DNA of 64,000 nucleotides, taken from contig JACVTC010000018.1 of assembly GCA_016946835.1 (NCBI GenBank), forward strand, positions 1,025,501-1,089,500, given 5' to 3'. A program made the translations under genes and the position numbers. This DNA is from Neocallimastix lanati (nom. inval.). Taxonomy: Eukaryota; Neocallimastigomycota; Neocallimastigomycetes; Neocallimastigales; Neocallimastigaceae. Position 1 is the stretch's first letter, and each line of letters opens with the position of its first letter. Below, in pieces: positions 21,804 through 34,560 of the stretch. The notes beneath the pieces are model-generated. The model saw nothing but the letters and a program-made list of their open reading frames with translations. It was not told the DNA's origin and did no database searches.

Positions 21804-22036
21804 ATATCATCAAGATGAAAAATTTATTGTCAACTGATGATATTAATATTAAAAGAAAATAAAAATGATATCATCAAGATGAAAAATTCATTGTCAACTG
21901 ATGATATTAATATTAAAAATAAAATAAACACAGTATCATCAAGATGAGAAATAAATAGTCAACTGATGATACTAATATTAAATTAAATTAAATCTAATAT
22001 CATCAAGATGAGAAATAAATAGTCAACTGATGGTAT
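21804..22036 (+). repeat. Four tandem 40-nt hairpins in the copia A leader
   Basis: Copies at 21804-21843, 21868-21907, 21933-21972 and 21997-22036, spaced 64-65 nt. Each starts ATATCATCAAGATGA and ends TCAACTGATGATAT, so the ends pair as a 9-bp stem. Copy 3 begins G and ends C, a compensatory change. Copy 4 has TGATGGTAT, which keeps pairing through a G-U. The loops vary (AAAAATTTATTG, GAAATAAATAG types). The pattern says the RNA fold is selected: a candidate packaging, dimerisation or translation element. Confidence 0.8.
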
Positions 22037-22542
22037 TTAGATAAATTTGAAACTAAAATATTATTAATATAAAAAAAAAATATAAATAAATTAAAGTAAT
22101 AATAAAAAAACTAATTATATGTATTAAATAAAATTTTGAATAAATTACATTATATAATATATCAAATATATTAAAATGAAATTATAAAACTAATCAATGA
22201 ATAAAAAATAAAAAATCTAATCAAATAATAATCACCTTTTATTTAATCAAAATTAATAATAAATTAAATAATATAAATGCCTTATTTATTAAAGTTTGGT
22301 ATTACAATACTAAATGAGATAAAAATAGTAACAAATTAATGAAATCAAATTTAAGTAAAAATTAAAATGAGAATTTTTAATATAACAAATTAATACTAAT
22401 AAATTAATAAAAATTAACAGAATTAAATATTATAATATTTTTTTTTAAACTACTAAAATATTTTTATTAATTGAGATCTTAAAAAAAATATATAATTAAT
22501 TTAAAACAATAATAAAAATTTTAAATTTCAAAAGTACTCGAA

Positions 22543-25500
22543 ATGGCTGGAAGAAGAAGAAACCAAGAACAAGTTATCAACCTCACCGGAGAAGATATTA
22601 CACATAACGGAATAACCTTTAATTATTCCGAAAATTTCAACCAAATTACTGAACTAAATACAGAAAACTACCCTGGTTGGAGAAGAAAATTCTGTATTTG
22701 CTAACAATAAATAAATTAACCAAATATGTCCTTCATCCAATTGTAAAGAAGTTAAGAAAGAGAGATATAAGAGAAGAATTAACAGATTACCCGGAGGATC
22801 AATTTGATAGTTCGTTAGTTTATGAAAAGAACACTAAAAACATTGATATAACTAACGACATCACGGCCAAATGGATTATCATAAATGGGCTTGGAGAACA
22901 AACACAAAAACTAATAAATGGAAATGAAAAGACCGCTTTTCAAATTTGGAACATCTTCCAAGAATCGTTTACCAAAAGCAAGGAAAGAAGAAAAATCGAA
23001 ATCCAAAACAAAATTGAAACAATGAAGTTTGACACCAAGACCGATATAAATATATTCATTGCCAATTTGCAAAATTTAATAGACGAACTTGAGAAAATTG
23101 ACAATGACCTTAGTATAAATACAAAAATCGGCATTCTAAATAGATGCTTACCTGAAGATCTAAGGTGGATAAACGTCTTTCAACATAAGAGTTGGGAATC
23201 ATGCTGCTCCTATGTTAAGGAAATCATCCCTAATATCGTTTTATCTAATTTAAAAGAAAAAAATTCCATTCAGGAAAACAACAATAATAATGTTCTCTTC
23301 AATGCTGAAACAAGAAAGAGCAAGAATTATCGAAACAATAATAGAACTAAAGGTAAAAGAAAAAGTCTCAAAAGGAGTAGTGGAAGATGTAACTATTGTG
23401 GAAGAAGAGGACATTACTTCTATGAATGTAAATTCAGAAAAAATAATTTATATAAAAATCAAAACAAAAATAAATTTAATAAAAGAACTAAAAACAAAAG
23501 AAAATTTCAAAACGATATTAATTATGTGAACACTAATGATGCCTCTTCAAGTAATTATGACACAATATACGCAGATGCCTTTACTAAAGATTATAATACA
23601 GAAAATAATATTGAATTAAATTACTGCAACATTGAAAAAGAATTTTTAAATGAAGATAGTGACAAAAACTTTCTTTCATGTTGGATTTTGGACTCCGGTG
23701 CTTCAATCAATATCACAAGCAATCTTAATCTTCTAATAGACATAAAAAAATGTAATGAAGAAATTAATCTAGCTAATGGACAAATAATTACAGCTGTCCA
23801 TAAAGGAAAATTTAAGGGGTATGTAAACAACAATGAAGTAATACTTAATGAGGTATACTACTCTCCAGCCATCAATAAAAATTTAATATCCATATGCAAA
23901 TTACTAAAAGAAAATTATAAAATTGTTTTTAATAATTCAAATAATAAATCATATGCAATCATTTACGATAGCAATGATAAAAGAATAGTTAACATCACTG
24001 CAACCAAGACTAATACATTTAAAATTTGGTTTTCCAATAATAAAATAAATCTCAATAATAATAACAATCAACATAATAATTTAGAAATAAATTTCACTAC
24101 ACCAAATGCAGCAAAGAGATTAAATTTATGGCATAGAAGATTATGTCATTTTGATATTAGTCATATTAAAAACAAATTATTAAAACTTAATACACCAGTT
24201 AATCAATGCCCAATTTGTATGAATTCAAAACTTAAAAATAAACCATATAAACAAGCAATAAATAAATCGAAACATATATTTGAATTACTTCACATGGACT
24301 TGGTTGGTCCTCTTCCTGAATCACTTTATGGTAACAAATATCTTTTTACAATCCTCGATGACTATTCACGCTATGGATGGACTTTGTTTTTAAAATCTAA
24401 AAGTGACACCTTTAACTCATTTTACAATTGGTTTTTAAGTATTAAAAATAAGTATAATACTAGAATTATATATATTCGAACGGATAATGGTACAGAATTT
24501 TGCAATAATAATTTTAATTTATTCTTTAAATCTTATGGTATCAAACATCAGCTAACTGTACCATATAACCCACAACAAAATGGAAGGGTGGAACGATTCA
24601 ATGGCACCCTAATTAATTCCGCCAAAGCTATGCTGAATGACTCTAAACTTAGTCACCAATTTTGGGAAGATGCTACCTCTACTGCTAATTATATACATAA
24701 TCGCATTCCACACAAAGGAATAAATATGAAAATACCTTATGAAATAATTAACAAAACAAAGGTCAACTATTCAAATATTAAAGTATTTGGATGCAAAGTT
24801 TATTTCTTTATTCCTAAAGTCTTTAGATCTAAATTCGATAACAATACTAAAACAGGGATTTTTCTAGGATACTCTGAAAATCCATCAGCTTACAAAATTT
24901 TAGATATTACTACTAATAAAATAATCCTATCTAGATCTGTTGCTTTTTTCGAATCCAATCCTGGAAACAGTTATCTTAAAGAATGCTCACCTGAATTTTC
25001 CAATTTTATTCCAGATCACGAAATCAGGGGAGATAATACATATAATACATACTATAATAAAAATACATACGATACCAATACATATAACATTAATCATAAT
25101 ATTCAACAAAGATTAAATAAAATTGATTATCCAGGTTCTAAAGAATTTTTTAATTCAAAAAACATCCTAAGTAATTCACCAATATTAAATAATAGCAATA
25201 TACAAAATATATACGAAGATATAATCAATAAAAATAATTCTAAGAATAAAAGAAAATATAACAAAAAACAAAGAAATAATAATTACAGTAACAATAATAG
25301 TAACAATAACAATGAAAATATCAATAATAATAACCATAACAATAATTTCATTAATAATAATACAAATAATAATAATAATATAAACAATAATATTAATAAT
25401 AATGACATAACCAATAATAATTTTATCAATAATAATAATATATATAATAATAATAATAATAATACAAATAATAGTAATAATAATAATACAAATAATAGTA

Positions 25501-27356
25501 ATAATAAAATTAGAATTAATAATAATAATATTGAAAATAATAATAATAGCCAAAATAGAGAAGATACTAATAATAAAATAAATGATAATACAGCCAATAA
25601 AACAATCAATAACAATAATAATATTGAAAGCAGCAGAGTAAATGACAACACAATTATCAATAAAAATTATATTCAACGTAATGGAAACGAAATTATAAAT
25701 ACTTTATTGACTAATAACAATTCATTTAAATTAAATAATATCGAGACCAATAATAAAAAAAGAACTATGAATATTATAAATGAAAGTAATAACAAAAGAA
25801 GAAAGACAACAAATACCTTAAGAGAACCAGAAAATTATAAAGACATTCAAAATTTAATCGATAGAAAAGAGTGGATTAATGCAGTAAATGAAGAATTAAG
25901 CAATATGAAAAACTTAAATGTATTTAATACAATTAAATATATACCCAAAAATGCCAATGTAATTTCCTCACGATGGATTTTCAAATATAAAAGAAATGCG
26001 AATGGCGAGATAACAAAAAGAAAGGCAAGATTTGTAGCACGAGGTTTTACCCAAGAACTTGGAATAGACTTTCATGATACTTTTGCACCAACGTTAAAAC
26101 ACGACTCTATCAGAATTTTAACTTCAATTGCAGCCCAAAATAATTTTAATATAGAACAAATCGATATAAACGCTGCTTACCTTAATGCCAAGTTAAGTGA
26201 AAATATTTATATGAAACCTCCAGAAGGTCATCCAGACTTTAATACAAAATACTGGAAATTAAACAAGGCTATATATGGTCTGAAACAAAGCGGACGAGAA
26301 TGGAATAAAGAAATTAATAAATTCTTAACTAAAATAGGACTTAGAAGAATGGTAAGTGAACCATGTATATGTGTAAAAAATGGTAAAAATAAAAACATTT
26401 TATGTATCGTCGGTATTTATGTTGACGATATTTTAATCGCTGGAAAAGAGAATGAAATTAAAATTATAAAAGAATATTTCAAAAGAAAATATAAAATAAA
26501 AGAAATTGGAGACGTGGATTTCGTTATCGGAATAAAATTTGTTAAACACAAAAATGGATATTTTATGCATCAAAGAAGATACATTATAGAGGTTTTAGAG
26601 AAATTCAATATGAATAATGAAAAACCATTAAGGAATACAAAACCAATTACGGACGACAAACTTAGAAATATAAAGTTTAATCAAACTACCTACCGAAGTG
26701 CAATAGGAAATTTACTCTACATTGCTATATGCACCAGACCTGATATTCTATTTTCGGTAAGTAAAGCAGCACGAAAATCAAATAATCCGAATATGGAAGA
26801 CTGGAACAATGTCGTACGAATACTAAGATATCTTAAAGGAACAACGAGTTACGGGATAAACTATACAAGGAAACTAGGAATAGAAGCCTTTGTTGATGCC
26901 GACTTTGCAGGAGATACTGAAACCAGAAGATCAACAACAGGTTTTTTAGTAACCATGGGCAACGCACCAACTAGCTGGTGTTCCAAGCTACAACACTGTG
27001 TGTCAACATCTACTGCAGAATCGGAGTATTATAGTCTGAGTGAATGTGGCAAGCACTGCATTTGGTATTTAAACTTAATGAAAGAATTATATTATAATAT
27101 TAAATGTATTAAAATAAAAATAGATAACAAAGCTGCCATATTCAACAGCAAAAATCAATCCATTAATCCGAAGACAAAACATATTGATATAAGAATTCAT
27201 TGTATTAGAGAAATAATAAATAAAAATTTTATAAAATTAGAATATATTCAATCTCAAAATAATTTGGCCGATGGATTCACTAAATATCTGAATAACACTC
27301 TTATGGAAAAATTCAGAAATTCTTTATTATATAAAATTGAGGATTTAAAATTTTAA
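22543..27356 (+). CDS. Copia A gag-pol region
   Basis: The longest frame (1559 codons from 22677) contains, by residue of that frame: Gag core 1-200; CCHC knuckle CNYCGRRGHYFYEC near 238; retropepsin WILDSGAS near 338; integrase zinc site (H..H..CPIC) near 485-515; the integrase core with D (HMDLVGP), D (TDNGTEF) and E (VERFNG) between 535 and 650; a long Asn-rich linker about 800-990; reverse transcriptase with YVDDILIAG near 1247; and RNase H with DADFAG and STAESEYYSLSEC toward the end. Gag-pol in one frame is normal for many copia elements. Treated as an element relic with about one break. Confidence 0.9.
25060..25640 (+). repeat. (AAT)n-rich segment coding poly-Asn linker
   Basis: Imperfect AAT/AAC triplet tracts inside the copia A frame, between integrase and RT, encode runs such as NNNNNINNNI. 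Expanded simple sequence stays in frame, showing tolerance for poly-Asn in this linker. Confidence 0.8.
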
Positions 27357-27421
27357 TTCTAAAAAATATAGTTAAAATTAAACAAATGTAACATTGAAAC
27401 GAAGTTACATTTGAGGAGGAG

Positions 27422-27625
27422 TGTTAAAATATATTTACTATATTTCATTTTATATTAACCAATCAATTAATTTAATAAATAATATTCATGTATAAAAGCT
27501 TTCTAAATGAATATGTTTTTCTTTAGTTCTATTTTCATAAAAAATATATTAATAAATAATAAAATATCTATAATATAAATAAATTAAACTATTATTTAAT
27601 TATGTAAACATTAATGTGTCTAAAA
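27422..27625 (+). repeat. 3' LTR of copia A
   Basis: Starts TGTTAAAATAT after the purine tract and ends near TGTGTCTAAAA, about 204 bases. The second half repeats 21453-21575 in direct orientation; the first half repeats 21286-21385 in inverted orientation. Confidence 0.85.
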
Positions 27626-27627
27626 AA

Positions 27628-27720
27628 TATAATTTAAAAGATATAAGAAATGGAGAAATATAGAAATAAATATTAATAAATATAATTTAAAAGATATAAG
27701 AAATGGAGAAATATAGAAAT
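27628..27720 (+). repeat. Direct duplication, 40-bp units, period 53
   Basis: TATAATTTAAAAGATATAAG continuing to AGAAAT occurs at 27628-27667 and again at 27681-27720 with no visible difference, directly beside the copia A LTR. Confidence 0.8.
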
Positions 27721-28151
27721 GAAGAATTTCAATAAATTATAATTTTAATTAATATATATTAAAAATACGGAAAATAAAAATTCCAATTATTGATTCAGTT
27801 TTTTCCAAAATATTATTTTTTTAATTCCTTTTATTGTTTTTTAATTGAATCTAAAAGAATAAAAATATAAATATAAATAAAAAATAAAAAAAGAATCTTT
27901 TATATATATTTAGTTTGATTAAATAAATGTTTTTTTTTTTTTTTTTTTTTTTTATTGTATTTTCAATATTTTTACTTTTTTTTTTTTTTTTTTTTGTTTC
28001 GGTTTGGTTTTAAAAGATTATTAAATGGTATATGAATTAAATCTGATAGGACCCTCTTAAAATGTATTTCATAAGATCTGATAAATCTGCTATATTAATT
28101 AAATTCGAATTTCATTTATTATTGTTATTTATCATATATATAAATATATAT

Positions 28152-28185
<34 letters not shown>

Positions 28186-29099
28186 TTAACATTATATTTC
28201 TAATTTAAAATATTAAAAAAACAATTTTAAAATTTAATTTCATTTATTATTGTTATTTATTATATATATACATATATCTAAAATATATATATATATATAT
28301 TTAATTTAAAATATTAAAATAACAAATTTAAAATATAATTTTGTTTTTTAAAATTATTTTAAATAATTTAATATTTATTCATAAAGACTTAGATAATTCA
28401 ATTATTATCAAAAACCAAGTGTAATTAATATTTTTATTAATTCCTTATATTTATACTTGAAAAAATAATTATATCTTTAATATGTTGATATTATAAATTA
28501 TTTACAATCAATGTATGTAAATAAAATCCAATCAACTTTAAAATTTCTTTTAAAATTTAAAATAAAAAGAAATAATTTAATTTAATATATATTAAAAGAG
28601 TAGCATTTACCAGTACTTTATATATATATTGTTGTATAATCCAAATAAAATGATTTGAAATTTTTGAAATTATTACTATTTATATATATTGTTATATAAT
28701 CTAAATAAAATTATTTGAAATTTTGAAATTATTATTATTTAATTAAAATAATAATATCATAAAATTATATTTAAGCAAAGTAAATGATCAGATTTATTTA
28801 TGTGTAATATATTATTAAAATAAATATTATATATTCTTAAATATATATTAATACTTTCATATTTTATAAATCAATTATAATAAAAGGTAAAAATAAGTTT
28901 TATTACAAATATTAATAACTTATCTTATAATTACAACTAAAGTAACATCAAGTTCTATTTATACTAAAACTGTGGCTAAATTTAGATATATGCTAATTAA
29001 TGTATTACATAATATAATTCATATATTCATATTAATTTAATCTAATATTAAGATTTATTCTATATCACAACTTTTAGTAAATTATTTATTAATTAAATA
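27721..29099. other. AT-rich spacer with microsatellites
   Basis: No gene seen. Holds long T runs (27928-27955, 27976-27995), (TAGA)n at about 28153-28185, AT dinucleotide tracts near 28140 and 28285, and a near-duplicate of about 60 bases at 28620-28735 (TATATATATTGTTRTATAAT plus following sequence, twice). Confidence 0.6.
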
Positions 29100-30057
29100 T
29101 AATAAATAAATAAATAATAAATAAATAGATAATAAATTAATAGATAATAAATAATTAAATAATTAAATAATTAATTATTTAATTATAAATATTTAATTAT
29201 TTATTTATTATTTATTTATTTATTATTTATTTATTTATTATATTTAATTATTAACTAATTAATTATTTATTTATTTATTATCTATTAATTTATTATCTAT
29301 TTATTTATTATAGTTATTAACTAATTATTTATTTATTTATTAACTAATTATTTATTTATTATTTATTAATTATTTATTAATTATTTATTTATTATGTAAA
29401 TTATTTATTTATTGTGTAACCAATTATTTATTATTTATTATTTATTATTTAATTATTTATTATTTATTATTTATTATTTTATTATTTATTATTTATTATT
29501 TATTATTTATTATTCAATTATTTATTATTTATTATTTATTATTTATTATTCAATTATTTATTATTTATTATTTATTATTTAATATTTATTATTTATTATT
29601 TATTATTTATTATTTATTATTTATTATTTATTATTTATTATTTATTATTTATTATTTATTATTTATCATTTATTATTTATCATTTATTATTTATCATTTA
29701 TTATTTATTATTCAATTATTTATTATTTATTATTTATTATTCAATTATTTATTATTTATTATTTATTATTCAATTATTTATTATTTATTATTTATTATTC
29801 AATTATTTATTATTTATTATTTATTATATATTTATTTATTTATCATTATTATATATATTTTATCATTTATTATTTATTATTTACTGTTTATATTTATTTA
29901 TTATTTATTTATTATTTATCGTTTATCATTTATTATTTATCATTTATTATTCAAATATTTATTATTTATTATTTATTATTTATTATTTATTATTTATTAT
30001 TATTATTTATTATTATTATTTATTATTTATTATTTATTATTTATTATTTGTTAGAAT
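29100..30057 (+). repeat. Heptamer (ATTATTT)n satellite array
   Basis: From about 29415 the sequence is an almost continuous run of ATTATTT with occasional variants (TTCAATT, ATTATCATTT). The part before 29415 is a looser ATTT/AATT tetramer field. The period of 7 gives an LLFIIYY repeat in every frame, so the open frames here are not genes. Confidence 0.9.
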
Positions 30058-30238
30058 ATGTGAAATAAATATGAAATATACGTTAAATGTATTAAAATGT
30101 ATTTGTTATATATGTAATGTATGAGCCACAATGTATTAATATAAAAGCATGTAAATTTATTAAATATTTGCAGCTCTTTATCATAAAATATATTAATAAA
30201 GTTGACATAATTATAAAACCCAAACCATTGACTTTTAA
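30058..30238. other. Unique island between two heptamer arrays
   Basis: About 180 bases of ordinary AT-rich sequence, including GAGCCACAATGTATTA, which resembles the AAGCCACATTGTAATACAT motif of the MULE-end family at 38447 and 59970. No gene. Confidence 0.4.
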
Positions 30239-30690
30239 CATTATTTATTATTTATTATTTATTATTTATTATTTATTATTTATTATTTATAATTTATTAT
30301 TTATTATTTATTATTTATTATTTATTATTTATTATTTATTATTTATCATTTATTATTTATTATTTAATATTTATTATTTATTATTTATAATTTATTATTT
30401 ATTATTTATTATTCATCATTTATTATTTATTATTTATTATTTATTATTTATTATTTATTATTTATTATTTATTATTTATTATTTATTATTTATTATTTAT
30501 TATTTATTATTTATTATTTATTATTTATTATTTATTATTTATTATTTATTATTTATTATTTATTATTTATTATTCAAATATTTATTATTTATTATTTATT
30601 ATTTATTATTTATTATTTATTATTTATTATTATTATTTATTATTATTATTTATTATTTATTATTATTATTTATTATTTATTATTTATTAT
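30239..30690 (+). repeat. Heptamer (ATTATTT)n satellite array
   Basis: Second array of the same 7-bp unit, very regular between 30420 and 30570. A 199-codon open frame from 30117 crosses it but only translates the repeat. Confidence 0.9.
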
Positions 30691-32618
30691 TATACACTTT
30701 ATATATTATTTATTAATAATTATTATTCAATATTAAATTATTTTTTTTTTATTATTTACTTTTTTATTTATTATTTATTTATTTATTATTTTTAATTTAA
30801 ACGATTTTTTATTCATATTAAAAATTATGTATATATTATATACACATTATTTATTATATATGTTATATATGTATTACACATTTTTTTTAATATTTAAAAA
30901 TTAGTTATAGTATATCTATGATATTAAAACATTTATACACATGTACTCAACCAATCAAAAGTGTTTATTATAATTATATATCCAATAAATTTTTTTTATG
31001 TATTATTTAACTAATTATTTATAATTATAATTTCAATAAAAAAAATTATATGTTACAGGTTAGAACAAAAATTATTTATAAATAAATATGTATTATTTTT
31101 AATAGCTATTAACACTACGTAGCTACTTAATTATAACAATACTTTATATTTTTTATTCATCGATAAACTTAAATAATTATTCATATATATATATAATTTT
31201 ACTTATTTTGTGTCATCTTAATATCAATTTCATTACAATTACTTTCATTACCACAACTATTAGTATTAAAATTTTTTTTAACACATTATAATTGTATTTG
31301 TCTATTTTATTTTTATTGATAAATTGAAGTATTTACTCATATTTATAAAAGTTTTAAGTTTAAATGATAAATCTTATCTGTTTTATACTATTTTATTATC
31401 AGTTTCTTTATTATTATTTTAATTACCACTACTATAAGCTTTAAAATAAAATAATATATTCATTTTTATTTTAATTTTTAATTCAAATACATTAGAATGG
31501 TATAAATCTTTATTAATAAATAGTATTTAATAATTAAATAATACTACGTATTATTAATAGTTAACCGATTATTAGCTAAATGTTAAGTATAACTGCTTTA
31601 ATTCATGGATAAACTTAATTACTAACTGAAATCGTTTAATACATATATAACAAAAATATATCAAAAAAGCATATATATGTATCCATTTTCATTATTTTAA
31701 TTCATTCATAAAGCTATAATATGAATGAATAGAACTGAAAAAACCTTATTTTGACCTAACTTTTACTTTTATATTTCTCATTTCTTTTGAAAAATTAAAA
31801 AAAAAAAAAAAAGAAGGAACAATATAAATAATATTAATTGGAATAATTGGTAATATATACTACTTAATATAATTGAATTTAAATCTACAATCCATATTAA
31901 AAGATATTTAATATTAAAGTTTCTCATGTTTTTTTTTTTTTTTTTTTTTTTAATCTATATTTCATATTAATTAATAATTAATTTTTTTTTATTATATAAC
32001 CTATTTCTTCATTAATATACCTACATTATTAATATTTTTTTGAAATAATTATTAATTATTCAATTTTAATTAATTAAATGTTTTATAGAATATTATTTAA
32101 AATTATATAAATAATTATTTTGTAAAAGATATTAATTATTATAAAAATTTTATTATATATTAATATATAATAAATATTAATTATTATAACAATTATATAT
32201 TCTAAATAATTTTATTATATATTATAAATAAGTTTATTATTTATTTTACCAATAATATTATTATTCATCATCTATTTAAACTATTCATTTTAATAATTAA
32301 ATATTTAATTTATTATTTAATATTTAATTTAATTAACCTTTTTTTGTAATTTAAACTTTTTTTTATTGGTCAATATAGAATATTTAATTAAATTTTAATT
32401 TAGTATTATCTTCTTAATTTTTAGGATAAAAAAAATAAAAAAATAAAAAAAATATTTTTTTTTTCTATTTTGTTTTTCATATTAATTTTTGTTTAATTGG
32501 ATTAAACATATTTTATTAATAATTTATAATTAATAAAAAATCTATATTAATTTTAAAAACATTTTAAATTTAAAGGATATTTGCTTAATATCATTAACTA
32601 AAAAAAAAAAGAAGAAAA
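30691..32618. other. AT-rich spacer
   Basis: No frame with protein-like composition and no long repeat. Long A and T tracts at 31800 and 31930. The end of this stretch (TATCATTAACT then poly-A before 32619) is the presumed 5' UTR of the small gene that follows. Confidence 0.5.
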
Positions 32619-33341
32619 ATGGTTAATTTGAATTATGAAGATTTAAATGATGGTAATTTGAATATTTATTAATATATTAAGTTAATTTTCATCAAAAAAT
32701 TAATATTTTATTTATTTATTTATTATTAACTCTATTTATTTTTATATTTATATATATATATATATATTTTATAAATATGAAATATTTATTAAAAACATTT
32801 ATCCAAAAACAAACAAAAAAAAAAAAGAATTAATTACAAGATGTATTTTTAGAAAAATGAAAGAAAATAATATTAAAAAAAACTCTTTTATAAGATGTAT
32901 AGTTTTAGTATAATTTATTTTTGATTGATATAATAAAATATTATATAAATAAAAAAATATATAAAAAAAATAAATTAAAATCTTTTTTAAAAGATTATAG
33001 ACGTCTTAAAGAATTAAAAGTTGATAATGATGCAGAAGATATGAATAATGAAACTATAAAAGAACAAAAATTATCTCTTAGATTGGAAAAAAATGACATT
33101 TTACGTGAAATAATGAAGAAGGATAAAGAAAATTTAAGATTACTCATTATTCTTAGTATGAGATTCAGAGAAAAATTGTAACTATTTATTCTGTTTTTTT
33201 TTTTTTGATATTAAATAAATAATTGTTTTTAAAAATAAATTTGAAAAGAAAATTAATTCTTTTATTTATTTATTTATATATAATTTTATTTTTCATATTA
33301 ACAGAAGACAAGATATCATCAGAAAAAATTTAAGAAAGTAA
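32619..33341 (+). CDS. Small basic coiled-coil-like protein, three exons, 84 aa
   Basis: Proposed exons 32619-32652, 32994-33177 and 33305-33341, with GT-AG introns 32653-32993 and 33178-33304. Both junctions keep frame: GATG|gtaatt joins AT to make Asp (NYEDLND then DYRRLKELK), and TT|gtaact joins A to make Leu (FREKL then RQDIIRK). TAA stop at 33339. Exon 2 alone reads as a charged helical protein (KVDNDAEDMNNETIKEQKL, EKNDILREIMKKDKENLRLL) against a background of pure simple sequence, and its codons are non-repetitive. No signal peptide or membrane span. Hydrophobic residues recur about every 3-4 positions, suggesting a coiled coil. I do not recognise the family. The splice model is inference from sequence only; intron 1 is the less certain. 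Confidence 0.6.
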
Positions 33342-34560
33342 AATAATAATAATATTTATTATTAATATTGATTTTGAATGGAAATAATTTTCGAAAATGT
33401 AATTTCATTCAGTAGATTTAAAAAACTTGGTTTTCATTTCTATACATTTCTAATTTATGATATAGATTGTTATATTTTTTGATGGAATACTTTTTCCATC
33501 ATATTTTGAAAATATTCCAATTTTATTACAAAATATTAAAAAAATATATTATTTAACCAAAAAAAAAAAAAAAAAAAAGATTTAAATTTATATTTATATA
33601 GTTTTTAATTTTATTTTTTTGTTAATTTAAATGTATTTATACTTTTAAACATTTCTATAATAAACCAACTTGCTATTAAAAATTAAAATAATAATTTTTA
33701 TTTTATTTATTTTTTATATTAGTGGGATAAAATTTGTTATTTTATGTTGAAAAAAAAAAATTAATTTTAGATTATTGCATTGTTTTATAAATAGAATATA
33801 TTATCATATTAAATGAATAATATTAAATACCCCCCTTTTTTTTTTATTACTTTAAGAATTTGTTGTATCTTTTTTTTTTTTTTTTTTTTATTGTATTGTG
33901 TTTTGTTTATTTTATAGATCAATAACAATGGATTAAAAAGGATATTAAATGGTTTAATTAAATAATTGAATAAAATAAATTTTTAATTTTTGAAACTTTA
34001 ATTTTGAAATAATTGTAATATTAAATAACAAAAAGAGAAAAATAGCACTAAAGAAGTCAATTTTTATTTATGAATAAAATTAAAAATTTATAAAAAAAAA
34101 AAAAAAAAAAAACGCCATCTGTTGAAATAAAAAAATATAGATTCAAAAAAAAAAAAAAAATTGATCAAAATAAATTAGGATAATATATATTATTTTTTGA
34201 AAAAAAAAAAAAAAAAAGGTAAATATATTTATATATATTCATATAATTTAATAACACACTAGTGTAATGAGTGTTTTGCTTTATAGAAATGGTTTCATAT
34301 TATTAAGATTGTTGTTATCATTTCATTAAAATTCATAAAAAAAAAAAATAATATTAAAATAAGAATAATAATAATTATTATAGTAATACAATAATAAACA
34401 TTGAAATTGAGGAAAGGTTTGCTGATTTTTATAGGTATTCTATTGTGAAATAATATCATTGTTTTTGAAAGATGAGTGGGCTTTCCTTGTAAGTAATGCG
34501 TTGTTTTTAAAGGCTTTGCATTCCTTGTTTGGTATTAGACATCTGTTATTGTAACTGTTA
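33342..34560. other. AT-rich spacer with long homopolymers
   Basis: Poly-A or poly-T runs at about 33560, 33870, 34094, 34145 and 34200. The less AT-rich patch 34430-34560 (TGGGCTTTCCTTG, GGCTTTGCATTCC) has no convincing open frame. Confidence 0.5.

Larger units (their letters stand above)
21453..27625 (+). mobile_element. Ty1-copia retrotransposon A, nearly whole
   Basis: Parts in order: 5' LTR portion 21453-21575 (matching the last ~120 bases of the 3' LTR almost perfectly); primer-binding site at 21576; ~940-nt leader with four tandem hairpins 21804-22036; gag-pol 22543-27356; polypurine tract TTGAGGAGGAG just before 27422; 3' LTR 27422-27625. Gene order (Gag, protease, integrase, RT, RNase H) identifies Ty1-copia (Pseudoviridae). 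Near-identity of the LTR portions over the shared ~120 bases implies a recent insertion. The coding part has about one break and otherwise looks whole. No clear target duplication seen. Confidence 0.9.

Noticed and set aside
21804-22036. CRISPR array
   Set aside because: Repeats at regular spacing, but only four, in a eukaryotic retroelement leader, with AT-rich non-variable spacers and covarying stems.
25185-25676. Minus-strand Ile/Leu-rich frames
   Set aside because: Antisense of the poly-Asn (AAT)n tract of copia A.
29100-30057. Telomere or subtelomere
   Set aside because: The heptamer ATTATTT has no G-rich strand and is internal; most fungal telomeres are TTAGGG-like.
30117-30716. 199-codon open frame of LLFIIYY repeats
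   Set aside because: It only translates the ATTATTT satellite; the same pattern appears in all frames and in the other arrays (36966, 37001, 38607).
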